Position numbers and translations under genes: made by a program. The notes under the pieces were generated by a model. That model was not told where the DNA came from and searched no databases. It was given only the letters and a program-made list of their open reading frames with translations. Shown in pieces: positions 36,195 to 46,689 of a DNA stretch of 64,000 bases (position 1 is the stretch's first letter; each line of letters begins with the position of its first letter). Origin of the DNA: Platerodrilus igneus (Eukaryota; Arthropoda; Insecta; Coleoptera; Lycidae); the NCBI GenBank assembly GCA_036346225.1, contig JARFIW010001108.1, forward strand, positions 3,432,501 to 3,496,500. Reading direction: 5' to 3'.

Positions 36195-38285
36195 CTCTAT
36201 AGAAACAAAAATTTGAAATATCATGCTTAATTTAAGTTAACTGTTCATGAAATCTGAATACACAAAGTACGTTCATACTTATTCCGTCCATACACAATAA
36301 CATTTTTTGTTTCTTATCTGATGTAAAGTAACGCAAACGCGTTACACATTTGCCTTTCGGTCCCAAATTTTTAATCATTTAACCGATCTCATTTTTTCTT
36401 CGCTCTTGTGTAATTCGCGTGCTCGTTTCCTTCAAAACGTTATGAAATCTTTTTTTTTAAATACAGTTTATTAATATCCGCTTTAGTTTCTTTATCAATA
36501 TATTTTTATCGGTATCCTGATCAGTTTTGAATGGATTTTCTACTTTTTTAGAATTTCCAATACTCCGCCCAAAAGTTTGAAATACATTAGCCAGTAGTCA
36601 ATTTCTTTTTCTCCCAAGTTTAAAATTTAGTCAAACCTTTGCAATACCAAGCAAAGTGATGGAGGCTCTATTGCCGATAGTAAACTAAAAATTAGCCAAT
36701 ACTAAAACATTGTGATTGTTCCTAACTGTACAAAAAAAACCAACAAATGGCGGATTTCTATATTTTTGCAACTCGTCATAATATGCAGCTAAGCCGTTCT
36801 TTTGTTTAAAATCAATCTTATAATAGAACCGATATTTTCGCTTGGAAGATATTCATAGAACCAACATCATGGTTGTAAGGTAGTAATTTTTAATAAAGTT
36901 GTAGAAGTATGCAACCAACCATGCTCCTACCTAACTGACCAATAAGCACGCAACATGCAAATAAATAGCATGCACGCATAAAACATCCCTGAATTCATAA
37001 AGGACTCGTCCAGCACTTTTCGAAATACAAATAGAACCGTCCGAACCAACAATACAAACCAAATCCTGGTCTAAGAGGAGCCACAAACGCTAGAGCAAAC
37101 CACTTCGTTTCATTTTATCGTTAACAAATCCACTAAACTTCTTGAAGGAACTTAAAAATAGTGCAAGGCGCAGTTACCAAACTGCACGCTCAGGATTTTC
37201 CTTCAGATTATCTTATTGTGACCACCAAATCTACTTGAATAAAATAAAGTAAACTACCACAACACTACGGACAGGCGTTTGCCACAGTTTGAACTTGCTC
37301 CACGGTCATCAGGACCAACGTGATGCTAACAAACACACCAATATTTGTAACAATCGGTCATCAGTCGCTTCAATTTCTACCAGCCAAAAAAGCCTTCGTA
37401 CTTCAGTTTCATCCCACCAGTCGCTAGGATATAGAAAACCGACTGCAATCATCGCTACGAGGTGCCGCATTACATTCAGCGTAGTCCGCGCCGGAGTTAC
37501 TACGATGGACATCATTTTCGCCTACACGACACGAGACGCCAGGTCTTCGTCGTGAATCCGCAACATCCAATTCTTCAAAATAGGAACCCGTTCTGCTACT
37601 TTATAAACTCTAGTGCTCGTTACTAGTGCCAAGGAGATTTACTGTTGAATTACGAGCACAAAAACATTTATACATATTTCTTATATGTGTCATGCCTTTC
37701 ATGCTAATGTCTATATAAGCCCATATCGATGTCTTAACTTGTAAATAAATGTTATTTATGTTACTACGAAGCATTAGCAGGGTGACCTCAGACTACCAGA
37801 ACACCACAAAGTCATTTATAGCATTCGTTGTTGAATCTGAATAGGTGGTGTTTTGAATACTTCTACTTCAGATATATTTTTGAAAAATGTTTATTATTGA
37901 CTATTTGTGAAGAAAAAAGTAGACCAATCTGACAAGTTGGAAATACAGTTGAAATTGTTATTAATATCTTTTCAAATAGCCATCAAAGATATAATTTCTT
38001 AGTGAACGTTTAATACCATATCCTTAAATGCTTCAACTAAGGGTACCAATTAAGCAAATTAAACATCATAATTCTCTCGGTACGTCTCTATACCAATGAA
38101 AAATTACCTGAATTTAAAAATATCCAAAAGATTAGAAAACAAATGCTTAAAAAAAATTTAAAGTAGATATGACAAACAAAGGTGTTGGCACCTTCAAAAT
38201 CCATACCGGTACAGACTCCAAAATATTGTATGAACAAATAGACTTGCCGATGCTTAATTCGTTTAACGTGCTAGCTCTAGGAAAG
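36195..38285 (+). repeat. Dispersed repeat V, copy 3, interrupted by an LTR-like unit
   Basis: 36195-36290 matches 27695-27790. 37830-38165 matches 28780-29186, and 38170-38280 matches 30575-30690. The LTR-like unit 36899-37806 lies between. Here the last two blocks are directly joined, showing where repeat R inserted in copy 1. Confidence 0.6.
36899..37806 (+). repeat. LTR-like unit, copy 2 (about 908 bp)
   Basis: The ends resemble the unit at 30908-31293, with about 500 extra bases in the middle. The middle carries an 88-codon plus frame at 37289-37555 that I do not recognise. Could be an insertion within an LTR or a longer LTR variant. Confidence 0.4.
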
Positions 38286-38388
38286 CTCACCAAGGTCCCG
38301 GGTTCGAATCCCAACACGGTCCGCTTCAAAAATATTAGGCAAGCATTTTTCACAAGAATACACCCTCGTTCGGCTGAGAGGTAAAATG
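38225..38388 (+). repeat. SINE copy e, head half, abutting a LINE
   Basis: Perfect B box GGTTCGAATCC at 38301-38311, then acacggtccgcttcaaaaat and cctcgttcggctgagaggta, then aaatgga. The SINE stops here and the R1/I-type LINE starts. Confidence 0.8.
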
Positions 38389-40999
38389 GAAACGCGTAAC
38401 CTAAGGCGCCGCTATCAACGCGCCTCGGGAGAAATAAGAGAACAACGGAGACTCGAATATAATCAAAGTAACCGCGAATATAAAATATTAATAGAAGAAA
38501 CGCGATCAAATAAATTTAAAGAATTCTGCACGCGAAATTCCGAGAAGAAACCTTGGGGTACCGCATACCGCGTAATAAGTGGTAAACAACAGAAAATCGC
38601 GCTCGGTAATATAAAGAAAACAAATGGCGAATATACTGAAGGTTTTACAACCACGGCGAAGTATTTATTAGAGAAATTTTTCCCATCAGATAATCCCGAG
38701 GAGGATGGGGGGTTGCACGATTTAGTACGTCGGGGAGCTATTGAGGCGCAAGGCAATCTTAGTTCACGAGGTCGTAAGGGCTCTTAGGAGGATGAACCCT
38801 AAGAAGGCACCGGGGCATGACGGAATCACTTCGGACGCAGCTCTGAAGGCGTGCCTGTTAGCCCCGTGTGTGTTTGCCGGGTTGTTTAATCTTTGTGTAG
38901 AGAGGGGCGTATTTCCGCGTTGCTGGAAAGTCCAGAACGTGAAATTTATCCCTAAACCTAAAAAGGCGGATGCGTCAGATCCGGGCAGCTATCGTCCAAT
39001 TAGTTTGCTACCGGTGCTGGGGAAAGCTTTGTATCGCGTTATGACTACGCGAGTTGAGCACTTAGTGCGAGACAGCGGTGGTTTTAATAACCGACAATTC
39101 GGTTTTATGGAGGGAAAGTCGACTATCGACGCACTAGAATTCGTTGTCGGGGAAATTAAGTAGGCGAGAGATGCTAAAGAGTACTGTGTTGTTGTTGCTT
39201 TGGACATTTCAGGAGCATTTGATGCTGCATGGTGGCCATTAATCGTTTGCGAGTTAGATCGTAGGGGTTGTCCGCGGAACTTGATGTCGTTAGTCAAGAG
39301 CTATTTTTCGGGGCGACTGGCACAGGTTGAAATTCCGGGCGAAGTTTTGTAACGCGAGGTGGAAAGGTGGTGCCCGCAGGGGTCATGCTCTGGTCCCACT
39401 TTTTGGAAGTTGTTATATGAGAGCATCTTTAGGTTCAAGTTGCCCGCAAGATGCTCAATCGTTGGATTTGCGGATGACAAGCTTTTAATTATCATATCGC
39501 GATTATTAATGGACATGCGAACAAAACCCAACGAGGCGCTAAATAAATTGCACGAATGGTCGCGGGAAGTAAAATTGAAATTTAATACGTCAAAATCGGA
39601 AGCACTATATTTCGGGACGAAACCGGGACAGCGACCCCCTAGGCTAGAGCTAGGGGGGAAACATCCCGTTCAAAGACGCCATCACGTACCTCGGTGTCAA
39701 AATAGACGATAAATTAAATTGGAAAACGCACGTACAATACGTAAAAAGCAAGGGCGGCAAATTATCAAATAAAATGATGGCGGCGGCGAAAATAAACTGG
39801 GGTTTCAGAGGCGAAACGCTGAGGACGGTCTATGCCGGAGCGATAGAGCCGGCAATGCTGTACGCAGCATCTGTATGGGCGGAAGGTTGCAAAGTTCGAG
39901 AGATGCGCCAATTGACGAGCGTTCAACGCATTACCGCGGTGAAGGCGGCGAGGGCGTACAGGACCACCTCCACAGAGACGGTCCTGGTTATCAGTAAGAC
40001 TCTCCCTATCGAATATGTCGTTAAGGAGTTTAGTGATAGAAGGTTAGTAGATACCGGAAAAGGACGCGAAATTATCGAAGACATTTGTCTTGGCAATAGG
40101 GAGGCAGAGAAAAAGATTGTCGTATCAGAGTTAGGGCACCCGGCCGATATTAGAGGAATCGAGTTTGTCGAAGGTGATCGGGACGCGACGAGTATCAGAA
40201 TTTACACGGACGGTTCACGAATGGATGACGGGCAAGCAGGCGCGGCGTTTGTGTTTAAGCAGGAAAGGGAGGTGTTCCGGTTTCAAACCAAACTCGCGAA
40301 CTGGAGCACTATCATCCAGTGCGAATTGGTAGCCATACGAGAGGCTGTCGATTACGTAATAAATCACACAGGCAGAGACGATTATTATATAATCAGCGAC
40401 AGTAAATCAGCGCTGACGGCATTAACTAACATGAACACCTCGACAGACCTCCAGGCGGACGTCTGGAAAATAGCGCATACAGCGCTCGAGTTTCGACGTT
40501 TAAAGTTCTGTTGGGTTAGGTCGCACGATGGTAACTTAGGAAATGATAGGGCTGACGAATTAGCTAAAGAGGCCACGACGGGAGACTTTCGGATATCGCA
40601 TTCGTCGATATCGAGGTCTTTAATTAAAAGAAAGCTGCGCGAAAAATCAATTCGACAATGGGAAGAGAGGTGGAACAACGCTGCCACGGGCAGGTTGACC
40701 CACAAATTCATACCGAGCATAGAAGCTAAGGTAGGATCGAGGTTAAGCTCGATCACAAAATGGTGCAGTTGATAACAGGGCACGGTGCCCCGAAGGCGTA
40801 TTTACAAAGATTCGGTTTAACCAACAGCGACCGCTGCGAATTCGGTGAGAGCGGGGAAAGCGCAGAGCACGTGCTCTTCGACTGCCCGCTTGAGGCGGGA
40901 AATCGAGGGTTGGCTGATAGCAAACTAGCTATCCTAGGTCTGGCATGGCCAAAGAGCCTAGAGGAAGTTGGGGAAGTGGTTAACCAGAAGGCGTTCTAG
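38386..40999 (+). pseudogene. LINE polyprotein: RT, RNase H and C-terminal Cys-His motif, broken
   Basis: Order of domains: N-terminal linker (RRRYQRASGEIREQRRLEY), RT with RMNPKKAPGHDGITSDA, GSYRPISLLPVLGKALYRVM, FGFMEGKSTIDALEF, VALDISGAFDAAWW (motif A), CPQGSCSGPTFWKLL (motif B) and GFADDKLLII (motif C). RNase H follows with all four acidic positions visible (YTDGS, CELVAIREAV, ISDSKSAL, GNDRADELAKEA). The C-terminal Cys-His motif is CEFGESGESAEHVLFDCP. Breaks: frameshifts near 38760, 39660 and 40765; in-frame TAG at 39161 and TAA at 39350. Such elements insert by target-primed reverse transcription. RT motif B favours R1, RNase H favours the wider I/R1 group. Confidence 0.9.
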
Positions 41000-41190
41000 A
41001 CAGCCTTAAAAGAATTCGCGGAATGGTCGCGAGATTAGACGGTGACAACCGCGTGTAAATTCGGTGGGGTTGGTGGGAGGATTGAAAATTTTTAGATTGA
41101 CTTGGCGTGAGTAAGGATACGAGCATTAAAGTAACCAAAACCTGATTTAAAAAAAAAAGAAAAAAAATTAAAAAAGAAAATTAAAAAATT
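38386..41190 (+). mobile_element. R1/I-type non-LTR retrotransposon, 5'-truncated
   Basis: A GC-richer block standing out from its AT-rich surroundings, with the coding sequence at 38386-40999, a short 3' UTR and an A-rich tail at 41148-41190. The endonuclease is absent, so the element is 5'-truncated. Non-coding sequence up to about 41480 may be additional 3' sequence. Copy e of the SINE abuts its 5' end. Confidence 0.85.
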
Positions 41191-41936
41191 AACATGATAA
41201 TTATACCCAAATGTCCAATATGCACGAGAAACCCCCACACCACTAATATAATCACTGTCTAACTTCATAATTATGCGCGGAAAATCGGGAAATCGGGAAT
41301 AAATAATAACAAATAAACAATAACAAATAAATCAGAAACCCTAATTAAATTAAATCAATAAAATAAACAAAGAATAAAATAGAGTGAAACCGCGCTCCCC
41401 CCCTCCCCCCCCAACCCAAGGACTTGAAAGTGTTGTGATAGTGATAGTGATTGTGATCCCCCCCAGAACATTTAGTGCATACCCACCAAGACTTTAACAG
41501 TGCATATCCAACTCCCCCATAAAGGTAGAAAACCAATAGATATAGGTAGACAACGAGATCTTCGGATGCTGGAGAAATTTATATTGAAAGTAAGAATAAA
41601 ATTGTGGCGGCTGTACTCGCACGAGCATTGATTTGTGATTTTAAACAGATTTTGAAATAATCTAACAAGCACGTTTTTTGTGTAATGACGCTAGTCGATA
41701 TAATGCTCATGCGAGTACACCTGATAATGTATTTGCTTTTGCTGATTAATGCACTGTTACATTCTTTTGCTTATTCAGAAATTTATTTATATATTTATAT
41801 GTTTATTTATATATTTATATTATATTTATATTTATTTTTACACTAATATTTTTTTGCCTGCATTGTATTGTTTTGTGGCTTGATTCGTTTGACGTTCTGT
41901 CGCCAATTTTTGGCCGCAGTATATATAAAAGAGAAG

Positions 41937-41990
<54 letters not shown>

Positions 41991-42370
41991 AATTTAGGAT
42001 AAAATAATTAGACCAGGGAGGACGAATTTGTAAATTTATGGAGCAGGCAAAATAGCTGGATTCACTATTAATACTTTTGGCAATTGCCTTAGAAATTTGA
42101 ATCCATTTTAAATTAGCTAGCTAGATTTGGATAGTTTTAAGTCGACCCTTCAGGTCGCACTGGTAAGCAGAGCTGGCGACTGCTATCGGGTATTACGGAT
42201 CCCTCCCTCTCATTTTTGCTTGTGTCTTATTGATCGGGCACACTCCAAAGTCAACGCTAGGGATACCATTATTTAAACCCTGTTTTTAGTTTTTGTTTCA
42301 GTTTGTTAGATTTTTATTTAGATTCTTATTTATGAAGTTAGAATTAATAAGAAGCACGTTCATTTTCGCG
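41191..42370. other. No gene; low-complexity and simple repeats
   Basis: C-rich runs around 41395-41420 and 41457-41465, AT-rich blocks at 41770-41850, and a (TA)n tract at 41941-41988. No coding frame supported. Confidence 0.6.
41941..41988. repeat. (TA)24 microsatellite
   Basis: Uninterrupted alternating TA over about 48 bases. Confidence 0.98.
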
Positions 42371-42412
42371 TTTAAACCCAATGTAGTACCTCCGGGTGGA
42401 GCATTGGGGACG
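42371..42412 (+). repeat. SINE 3'-end fragment
   Basis: ccaatgtagtacctccgggt followed by ggagcattgg is the family's 3' terminal motif. It is a separate SINE copy immediately before the one that received the Polinton. Confidence 0.7.
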
Positions 42413-42445
42413 TGGCCGCAAGTATAGCGGCCCTAATTCAAATTA

Positions 42446-42491
42446 TAATGAGAGGTAAAATGGAGGTACCGTGTGTGAGTGTTGTCACGCA
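42446..42491 (+). repeat. SINE copy f, left part (Polinton target)
   Basis: Contains tgagaggtaaaatggaggt and gtgtgtgagtgttgtcacgc; it continues at 60030 on the other side of the Polinton. Confidence 0.9.
42486..42491. repeat. Left 6-bp target-site duplication (cacgca)
   Basis: Identical to 60030-60035. Six bases is the hallmark duplication of Polinton/Maverick integration. Confidence 0.95.
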
Positions 42492-42907
42492 AGTAGGTAT
42501 GGGGTCACTTGAGACTGGGAAAATTTTGAAGACCGTGGGAAAATTCCTTTGAAGGGCGTGGTCCTTTGATGTTTGCCGCTTCCGGGTGGGCCATACTTGC
42601 AAATCTTTTGGGGGTCCTAGTAATTTTCCCTCCGCTGACGTCACAGTTACACAGCTCTTTCAGAAAAAAAGTTTGACTGAAGCGCGATTCGAACTCGGAC
42701 CGCCTGCATGCAAAGCAAGTACTCTAACCGCTAGGCCACAGAGTTGATCGATATAAATACATTCACTCTCTTAGTAATGCAGTACGAGCGCATAAACAAT
42801 TTAATTTATTTTTGAATATTAGCATAAAAGTGTGTCTAGTTCTAATTTAAATATATAAAAACCTTTTGGGTGAAATTCGCATGACTAACAATGCGATTGT
42901 ACTTATT
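42492..42907. repeat. Polinton left terminal inverted repeat (416 bp)
   Basis: By eye identical to the complement of 59615-60029 except for one extra T in a T run (near 42815). The similarity stops sharply after 42907. Contains a tRNA-like unit on the minus strand (42675-42745). Confidence 0.97.
42675..42745 (-). other. tRNA-Ala(TGC)-like Pol III unit in the left TIR
   Basis: Mirror copy of 59776-59846; see that entry for structure. It points outward, toward the element end, with the T run of its terminator at about 42664-42670. Confidence 0.55.
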
Positions 42908-43049
42908 TCGAGTGAACATATGTCCTGGGGTTTAAAAAATCGAATCGAAATTATATAACATAGATATGGGGAAAAGTTATTGGCATCGTAGTAGGTCAAA
43001 TACTTACACGTTGTAATGAGATCGTACTCTTCGTCCATGTACTTGTTGG

Positions 43050-43180
43050 CTGCAGCGCAACGTTCCGTATGGGCGGGCGGACCGGTTGCACGGGCGGGCG
43101 GGCGAACGAATACGGATGAACGGGCGGACGGGGTGGTGGGCGGATGGGTGGATAGACGGACGGGCGGGCAGGGATGGATT
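43050..43180. repeat. GC-rich degenerate minisatellite (cgggcggacgg-like)
   Basis: Imperfect repeats of gggcgggcggacgg and ggatggatgg-like units in an otherwise AT-rich element, between the left TIR and the ATPase promoter. Confidence 0.85.
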
Positions 43181-43186
43181 ATTTAG

Positions 43187-43225
43187 TATAAAAGACTGCT
43201 TTTTGAAATTTTTGAATCAGTCTTA
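43187..43225 (+). promoter_or_regulatory. Core promoter of the ATPase gene: TATA box plus TCAGT initiator
   Basis: TATAAAAG at 43187-43194 and TCAGT at 43217-43221, 30 bases apart, the standard arthropod Pol II spacing. The initiator context ATCAGTCTTA is identical in the polymerase promoter on the other side of the element. The ATPase ATG follows 21 bases after the initiator. Confidence 0.85.
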
Positions 43226-43241
43226 GCAGTATATTTGAAAG

Positions 43242-44126
43242 ATGTACACAAAGCAATCTTTAGAAAAAGCAATTAGTGAAATTCGGAAAGGTGTGTTAAA
43301 TACGCGTAAAGCTAGTAGGTTGTATAATGTGCCTAGAACAACGCTACGGGATCACCTCTATAAACTTGGTGTTCGAAATAAAAGTAGAGAATCAAATATC
43401 CCGGTAGAAGCTGCACGACAAAAAGTTAAAATACCCATACAAAACTTTGATACATATACCACTTCTAGTGCAAAAGAAGTTGGTAAACATGGACCTTTGT
43501 TCCCATTCAATATAAGGGCAATATTTGCGGGACCATCGAGTTGTGGAAAAACCAACGCTCTAATATCTCTCATTTTACATGAGAATGGACTTGCATTCCA
43601 AAACGTCTATGTGTTTTCTAAAAGTTTATATCAGCCAAAGTATGAACTGTTAAGAAAGTTATTTGAACCCTTAAAGACGGATATTGGGTACTACGAATTT
43701 GGGAATTATAAAGATTTGATAAGGCCAGAGGATGCAAAAGAAGATTCAATTATTGTCTTTGATGATATTCATGCAAACGAACAAAACAAGATCGCACGGT
43801 TTTTCTCCTGTGGTAGACATAAGAGTATCGATTCCTTTTACTTATGCCAAACGTATGCCAGCACAGTAAAGCACGGACTTAGAGATAACGCTAATGTTAT
43901 TTCAATATGGAAACAGGATGATGCAAATCTTTGGCATATCTTTCTAAATCATGTTGGCAGTGATATGCCCTTTATAAAGTTTAAAGAAATTTGTCAGCGA
44001 TGCTGGAATGGTGGTGACTCGAAATATAGTTTTATTACTATTGTAAAAGATTTTGATTTGGGTAAGGGGCGATATAGAAAAAATTTCGATGAGTATATAA
44101 ATATAGAAGAAGCCGTTAATGGTTAG
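43242..44126 (+). CDS. A32-like packaging ATPase with N-terminal Pipsqueak-type HTH
   Basis: 294 residues, intact, starting at the first ATG after a TATA/initiator promoter. Residues 1-45 (LEKAISEIRKG, NTRKASRLYNVPRTTLRDHL) form a Pipsqueak-type helix-turn-helix. The ATPase follows: Walker A GPSSCGKT (97-104), Walker B IIVFDD with Asp174-Asp175, a conserved FFSCGRHKSIDSFYLCQTY (sensor-like Gln203) and LRDNANVISIWKQ. This matches the FtsK/HerA-type ATPases of Polintons, which are thought to pump genome DNA into a capsid. The fused DNA-binding domain may confer sequence recognition. It is the only long undamaged frame in the element. No capsid partner is present. Confidence 0.9.
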   Translation: MYTKQSLEKAISEIRKGVLNTRKASRLYNVPRTTLRDHLYKLGVRNKSRESNIPVEAARQKVKIPIQNFDTYTTSSAKEVGKHGPLFPFNIRAIFAGPSSCGKTNALISLILHENGLAFQNVYVFSKSLYQPKYELLRKLFEPLKTDIGYYEFGNYKDLIRPEDAKEDSIIVFDDIHANEQNKIARFFSCGRHKSIDSFYLCQTYASTVKHGLRDNANVISIWKQDDANLWHIFLNHVGSDMPFIKFKEICQRCWNGGDSKYSFITIVKDFDLGKGRYRKNFDEYINIEEAVNG

Positions 44127-44143
44127 CCCCAATCTCAAGTTTC

Positions 44144-44569
44144 ATGATGACGGCCGCTAAAGATTTTATTGTAAGCAAACATAAGCATCATTTTATGCAG
44201 GATGCCGTACGAAGGAAGTTTGTGGAACGCAAAAAAAAAGATATACTACTTCACAACCAGATTTCAAAGAAGCTCATAAACATTGCATGAGCCTTTGCAA
44301 ATCGCCGCTTCCCAGTCATAAGGAATAGCGGAAAAATACTAAAACCTATGAAGGAGATTAAAGTTGAAAAAACAAAGGCGAACTTTTAAAAAAAGATTAA
44401 GTTACCAGTTAACGACGAGCCTGTACATCGTTAGTATACGAACGTGCTGGTTAAAACTGAAGACGAAAATATATACACGTCAGTTTATGGAGTTAAGTAT
44501 AATCCCCAATCTGATACGCATAGTTCGGGAAAAGTATATTGGAAATTGATACAGAAAACAGTGACATAA
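44144..44569 (+). pseudogene. Unknown small Polinton gene, 141 codons with three in-frame stops
   Basis: Begins 17 bases after the ATPase stop with ATGATG. One frame stays coherent from 44144 to 44569, interrupted only by TGA (44288), TAA (44387) and TAG (44432), without apparent frameshift. The product would be basic (VRRKFVERKKKDILLHNQ near the N-terminus) and end TSVYGVKYNPQSDTHSSGK. I do not recognise it. Its position beside the ATPase suggests a small structural or accessory protein. Confidence 0.5.
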
Positions 44570-44702
44570 CCTTAAATAATAGAGGTCATCCTAGCACTAG
44601 AGGGTATCTATAATAGAAGAATTAAGAGAAGAGGGTTGTATAATAGAATAAGCATAACACAAATCGAGCACAATCGGGGCATATCCGAACAAGAGTAGCT
44701 CA

Positions 44703-44710
44703 TATAAAAG
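44703..44710 (+). promoter_or_regulatory. TATA box upstream of the 86-residue gene
   Basis: TATAAAAG, 63 bases before ATG 44773. No TCAGT lies at the expected +30 position, so support is weaker than for the other two promoters. Confidence 0.45.
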
Positions 44711-44772
44711 GACTGTTGGCATAGAAGTTATAATTTATCGATTATACAGTTTAAAGAGGTGATTAAACAAAT

Positions 44773-45033
44773 ATGTATAAAGACTTTGGGAAGGTTATTC
44801 GAAGATTTCGCAATGCTCTACGAGTAAAAAAGGCGGAATGCGGGCAACGGTTTTCGATAGAAGCACAAAAATGTCTTATGTGCCAGTCATACGAGGAAGC
44901 AATACAGCACTGTACTGCTGTGTTAGTATTACCCGAAGATTTGGATGATTTTATGGAAATAATCGAGGAGATGGGATTTATAAAACTGTTGGCAGATATT
45001 CAGATGGAATATCTTTTAAATTCTAAGTTTTAA
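44773..45033 (+). CDS. Hypothetical 86-residue Polinton protein
   Basis: Intact frame with a TATA box upstream. The product has a basic N-terminus (YKDFGKVIRRFRNALRVKK), a CLMCQSYEEAIQHC Cys/His stretch (residues 34-47) that might bind metal, and an acidic helical C-terminus (DLDDFMEIIEEMGFIKLL). No family recognised. Its placement with the ATPase on the left side argues that it is a real gene of the element. Confidence 0.5.
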   Translation: MYKDFGKVIRRFRNALRVKKAECGQRFSIEAQKCLMCQSYEEAIQHCTAVLVLPEDLDDFMEIIEEMGFIKLLADIQMEYLLNSKF

Positions 45034-45070
45034 GATAAAAATTTAACTGTCTCAATTACTGTCATAAGAA

Positions 45071-45346
45071 ATGAATGATGAGAATTTACAACATCAACAG
45101 TATCAACAACATCAACAACATCGATAACATCAACAACATCGATAATATCAACAATATAATCAACTTTACCAACCTCATGAAACCATTAAGCAATTACAGC
45201 ACCAACGCCCACAACATCAGCTTTGCCGTCTCTAATATTATAATGGGCAGGAGCAAAATATTAATTGGATAAGAAAAATGCTTCCTTATACATCCAATAG
45301 GGTGGAACGCTAGACTACCGAAAAGATTCCAAAGGATAGCCAATAA
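45071..45346 (+). pseudogene. Gln/His-rich small gene with in-frame stops
   Basis: The frame from ATG 45071 gives MNDENLQHQQYQQHQQHR, then HQQHR and YQQYNQLYQPHETIKQLQ. It is broken by stops at 45125, 45143, 45233 and 45311 but keeps the same frame to 45346. The region is a CAA/CAT-rich repeat, and at least the first two TAA codons lie where the repeat pattern predicts CAA. The overlapping frame 45075-45272 (Asn/Ile repeats) is the same repeat read in another frame. Function unknown. Confidence 0.4.
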
Positions 45347-46680
45347 CTGGATATCTATATAATTTGTATCAGCATTGTATTTTGTAAAAATAAAGTTGTA
45401 TAAAGTTGAATAATGTTTTGATAATACGCTCATAATGAAATGTCGTTTTACATCACTTTTGCGAATACAGCGCTAAGGTCGTCGTAACGGATACTATTGG
45501 GCTACGCTCGATCAATAGTTGCTCAATCGATTGCAATCTAAGTCGCCAATACATTGTGATATTCTAATCGTACCCGATGTTACTCTAACCTATGATCCAA
45601 CAGTCCCATATATATCCAAATTGTCACATTACTAAGTAACTTACTACAGTTAATCACAATAGCATATTGCAATATAAAGCCTAGGGGTGGGGTACGACGG
45701 TTCTTTATAGCCACCAGGCAGCGCTTTTTATACTATATATACCTGACATTTTAATGGATGACATCCTGGTTTGTAAGCAGGGATTAGGATCATCCAATGC
45801 CGATACACTCCCACATTGTGGTATCTGTCGTATAAATATGGCCAACCACCAGTTTAAACCCCAAACCATTTTCCAGTAGCTTTATATCCATGATGCTATT
45901 GTTAACAACCGAGTTTACTTATTGTTATGATATTTGGGCGCAAGGTAACACGGTGCAATAACACTTACCTCATAGCCTATTCGCTGAGCTTTTGATGTTG
46001 AATTGGAACCATGCCGCAAGCACCGTGGACCCGGCTTTAGTCAGAGGCGTGTGCAATGGTCTACCATGCGCACAAAGATCAAAGCAACATAGTAAATATT
46101 TTTGACACCTTTATAAATGAATTATAGCTATTAAATTGATATTAACAAAACATGCAGTTACATATGCACGATGGATAAGATGCCTGTTGTGCCAGCCTGT
46201 ATAGAATTATGGACTCTCAAAGCAATTATGCGTAGCCAATAACAGAATGAATAAATGCGATTGTTTTGTTATGATGCAAATTATTAGGTAAAATGAATTA
46301 GTAATATTGTAAGCAGAAGGGAGGGAAGGGATAATAAACGACAGCATTCTATAATTTATAATGAATACGACCGTGGGCTACTTCAGTTTTATTGTAGTAT
46401 TTTTAATAGTTTGTAAATTTTGATATTGATATTGGAATTGATGTGTAAATATAATATAATATAAGAATTAAAAATTAAAACCAGTAGTTTACATGGAGAC
46501 TGGGCATGTCACCAACCAGGTCAAAAAATAGATTTTATAGGTATTTCAGTTATTAAAGACATTGCACCAAATTCATTCCTATAATATATCATGATGCTAA
46601 CCAATCATAATCCTATTACATAATACTAAAAACTAGCGATAGCGGCGACTTAAGTTGCTGCTACAGTTTATAAACCTATA
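45347..46680. other. Polinton interior without a readable gene
   Basis: Possible decayed coding patches on the plus strand near 45740-45880 (ILMDDILVCKQGLGSSNAD, then PHCGICRINMANHQ), but no family can be assigned. Confidence 0.35.
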
Positions 46681-46689
46681 AAAACTTAA

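Noticed and set aside
37289..37555. 88-codon plus-strand frame and its 68-codon minus-strand partner as a host exon
   Set aside because: No splice signals or recognisable domain, and it lies inside an LTR-like repeat.
41941..41988. (TA)n tract as a possible replication origin or regulatory site
   Set aside because: A plain microsatellite with no supporting context.
45075..45272. Asn/Ile-repeat protein
   Set aside because: Product of reading the CAA/CAT repeat in another frame; the Gln/His frame from 45071 fits the neighbouring coding text better, though it is broken.
44144..45346. A variant genetic code explaining the in-frame stops
   Set aside because: All three stop codons occur, and other elements in the window carry frameshifts as well; ordinary decay is simpler.
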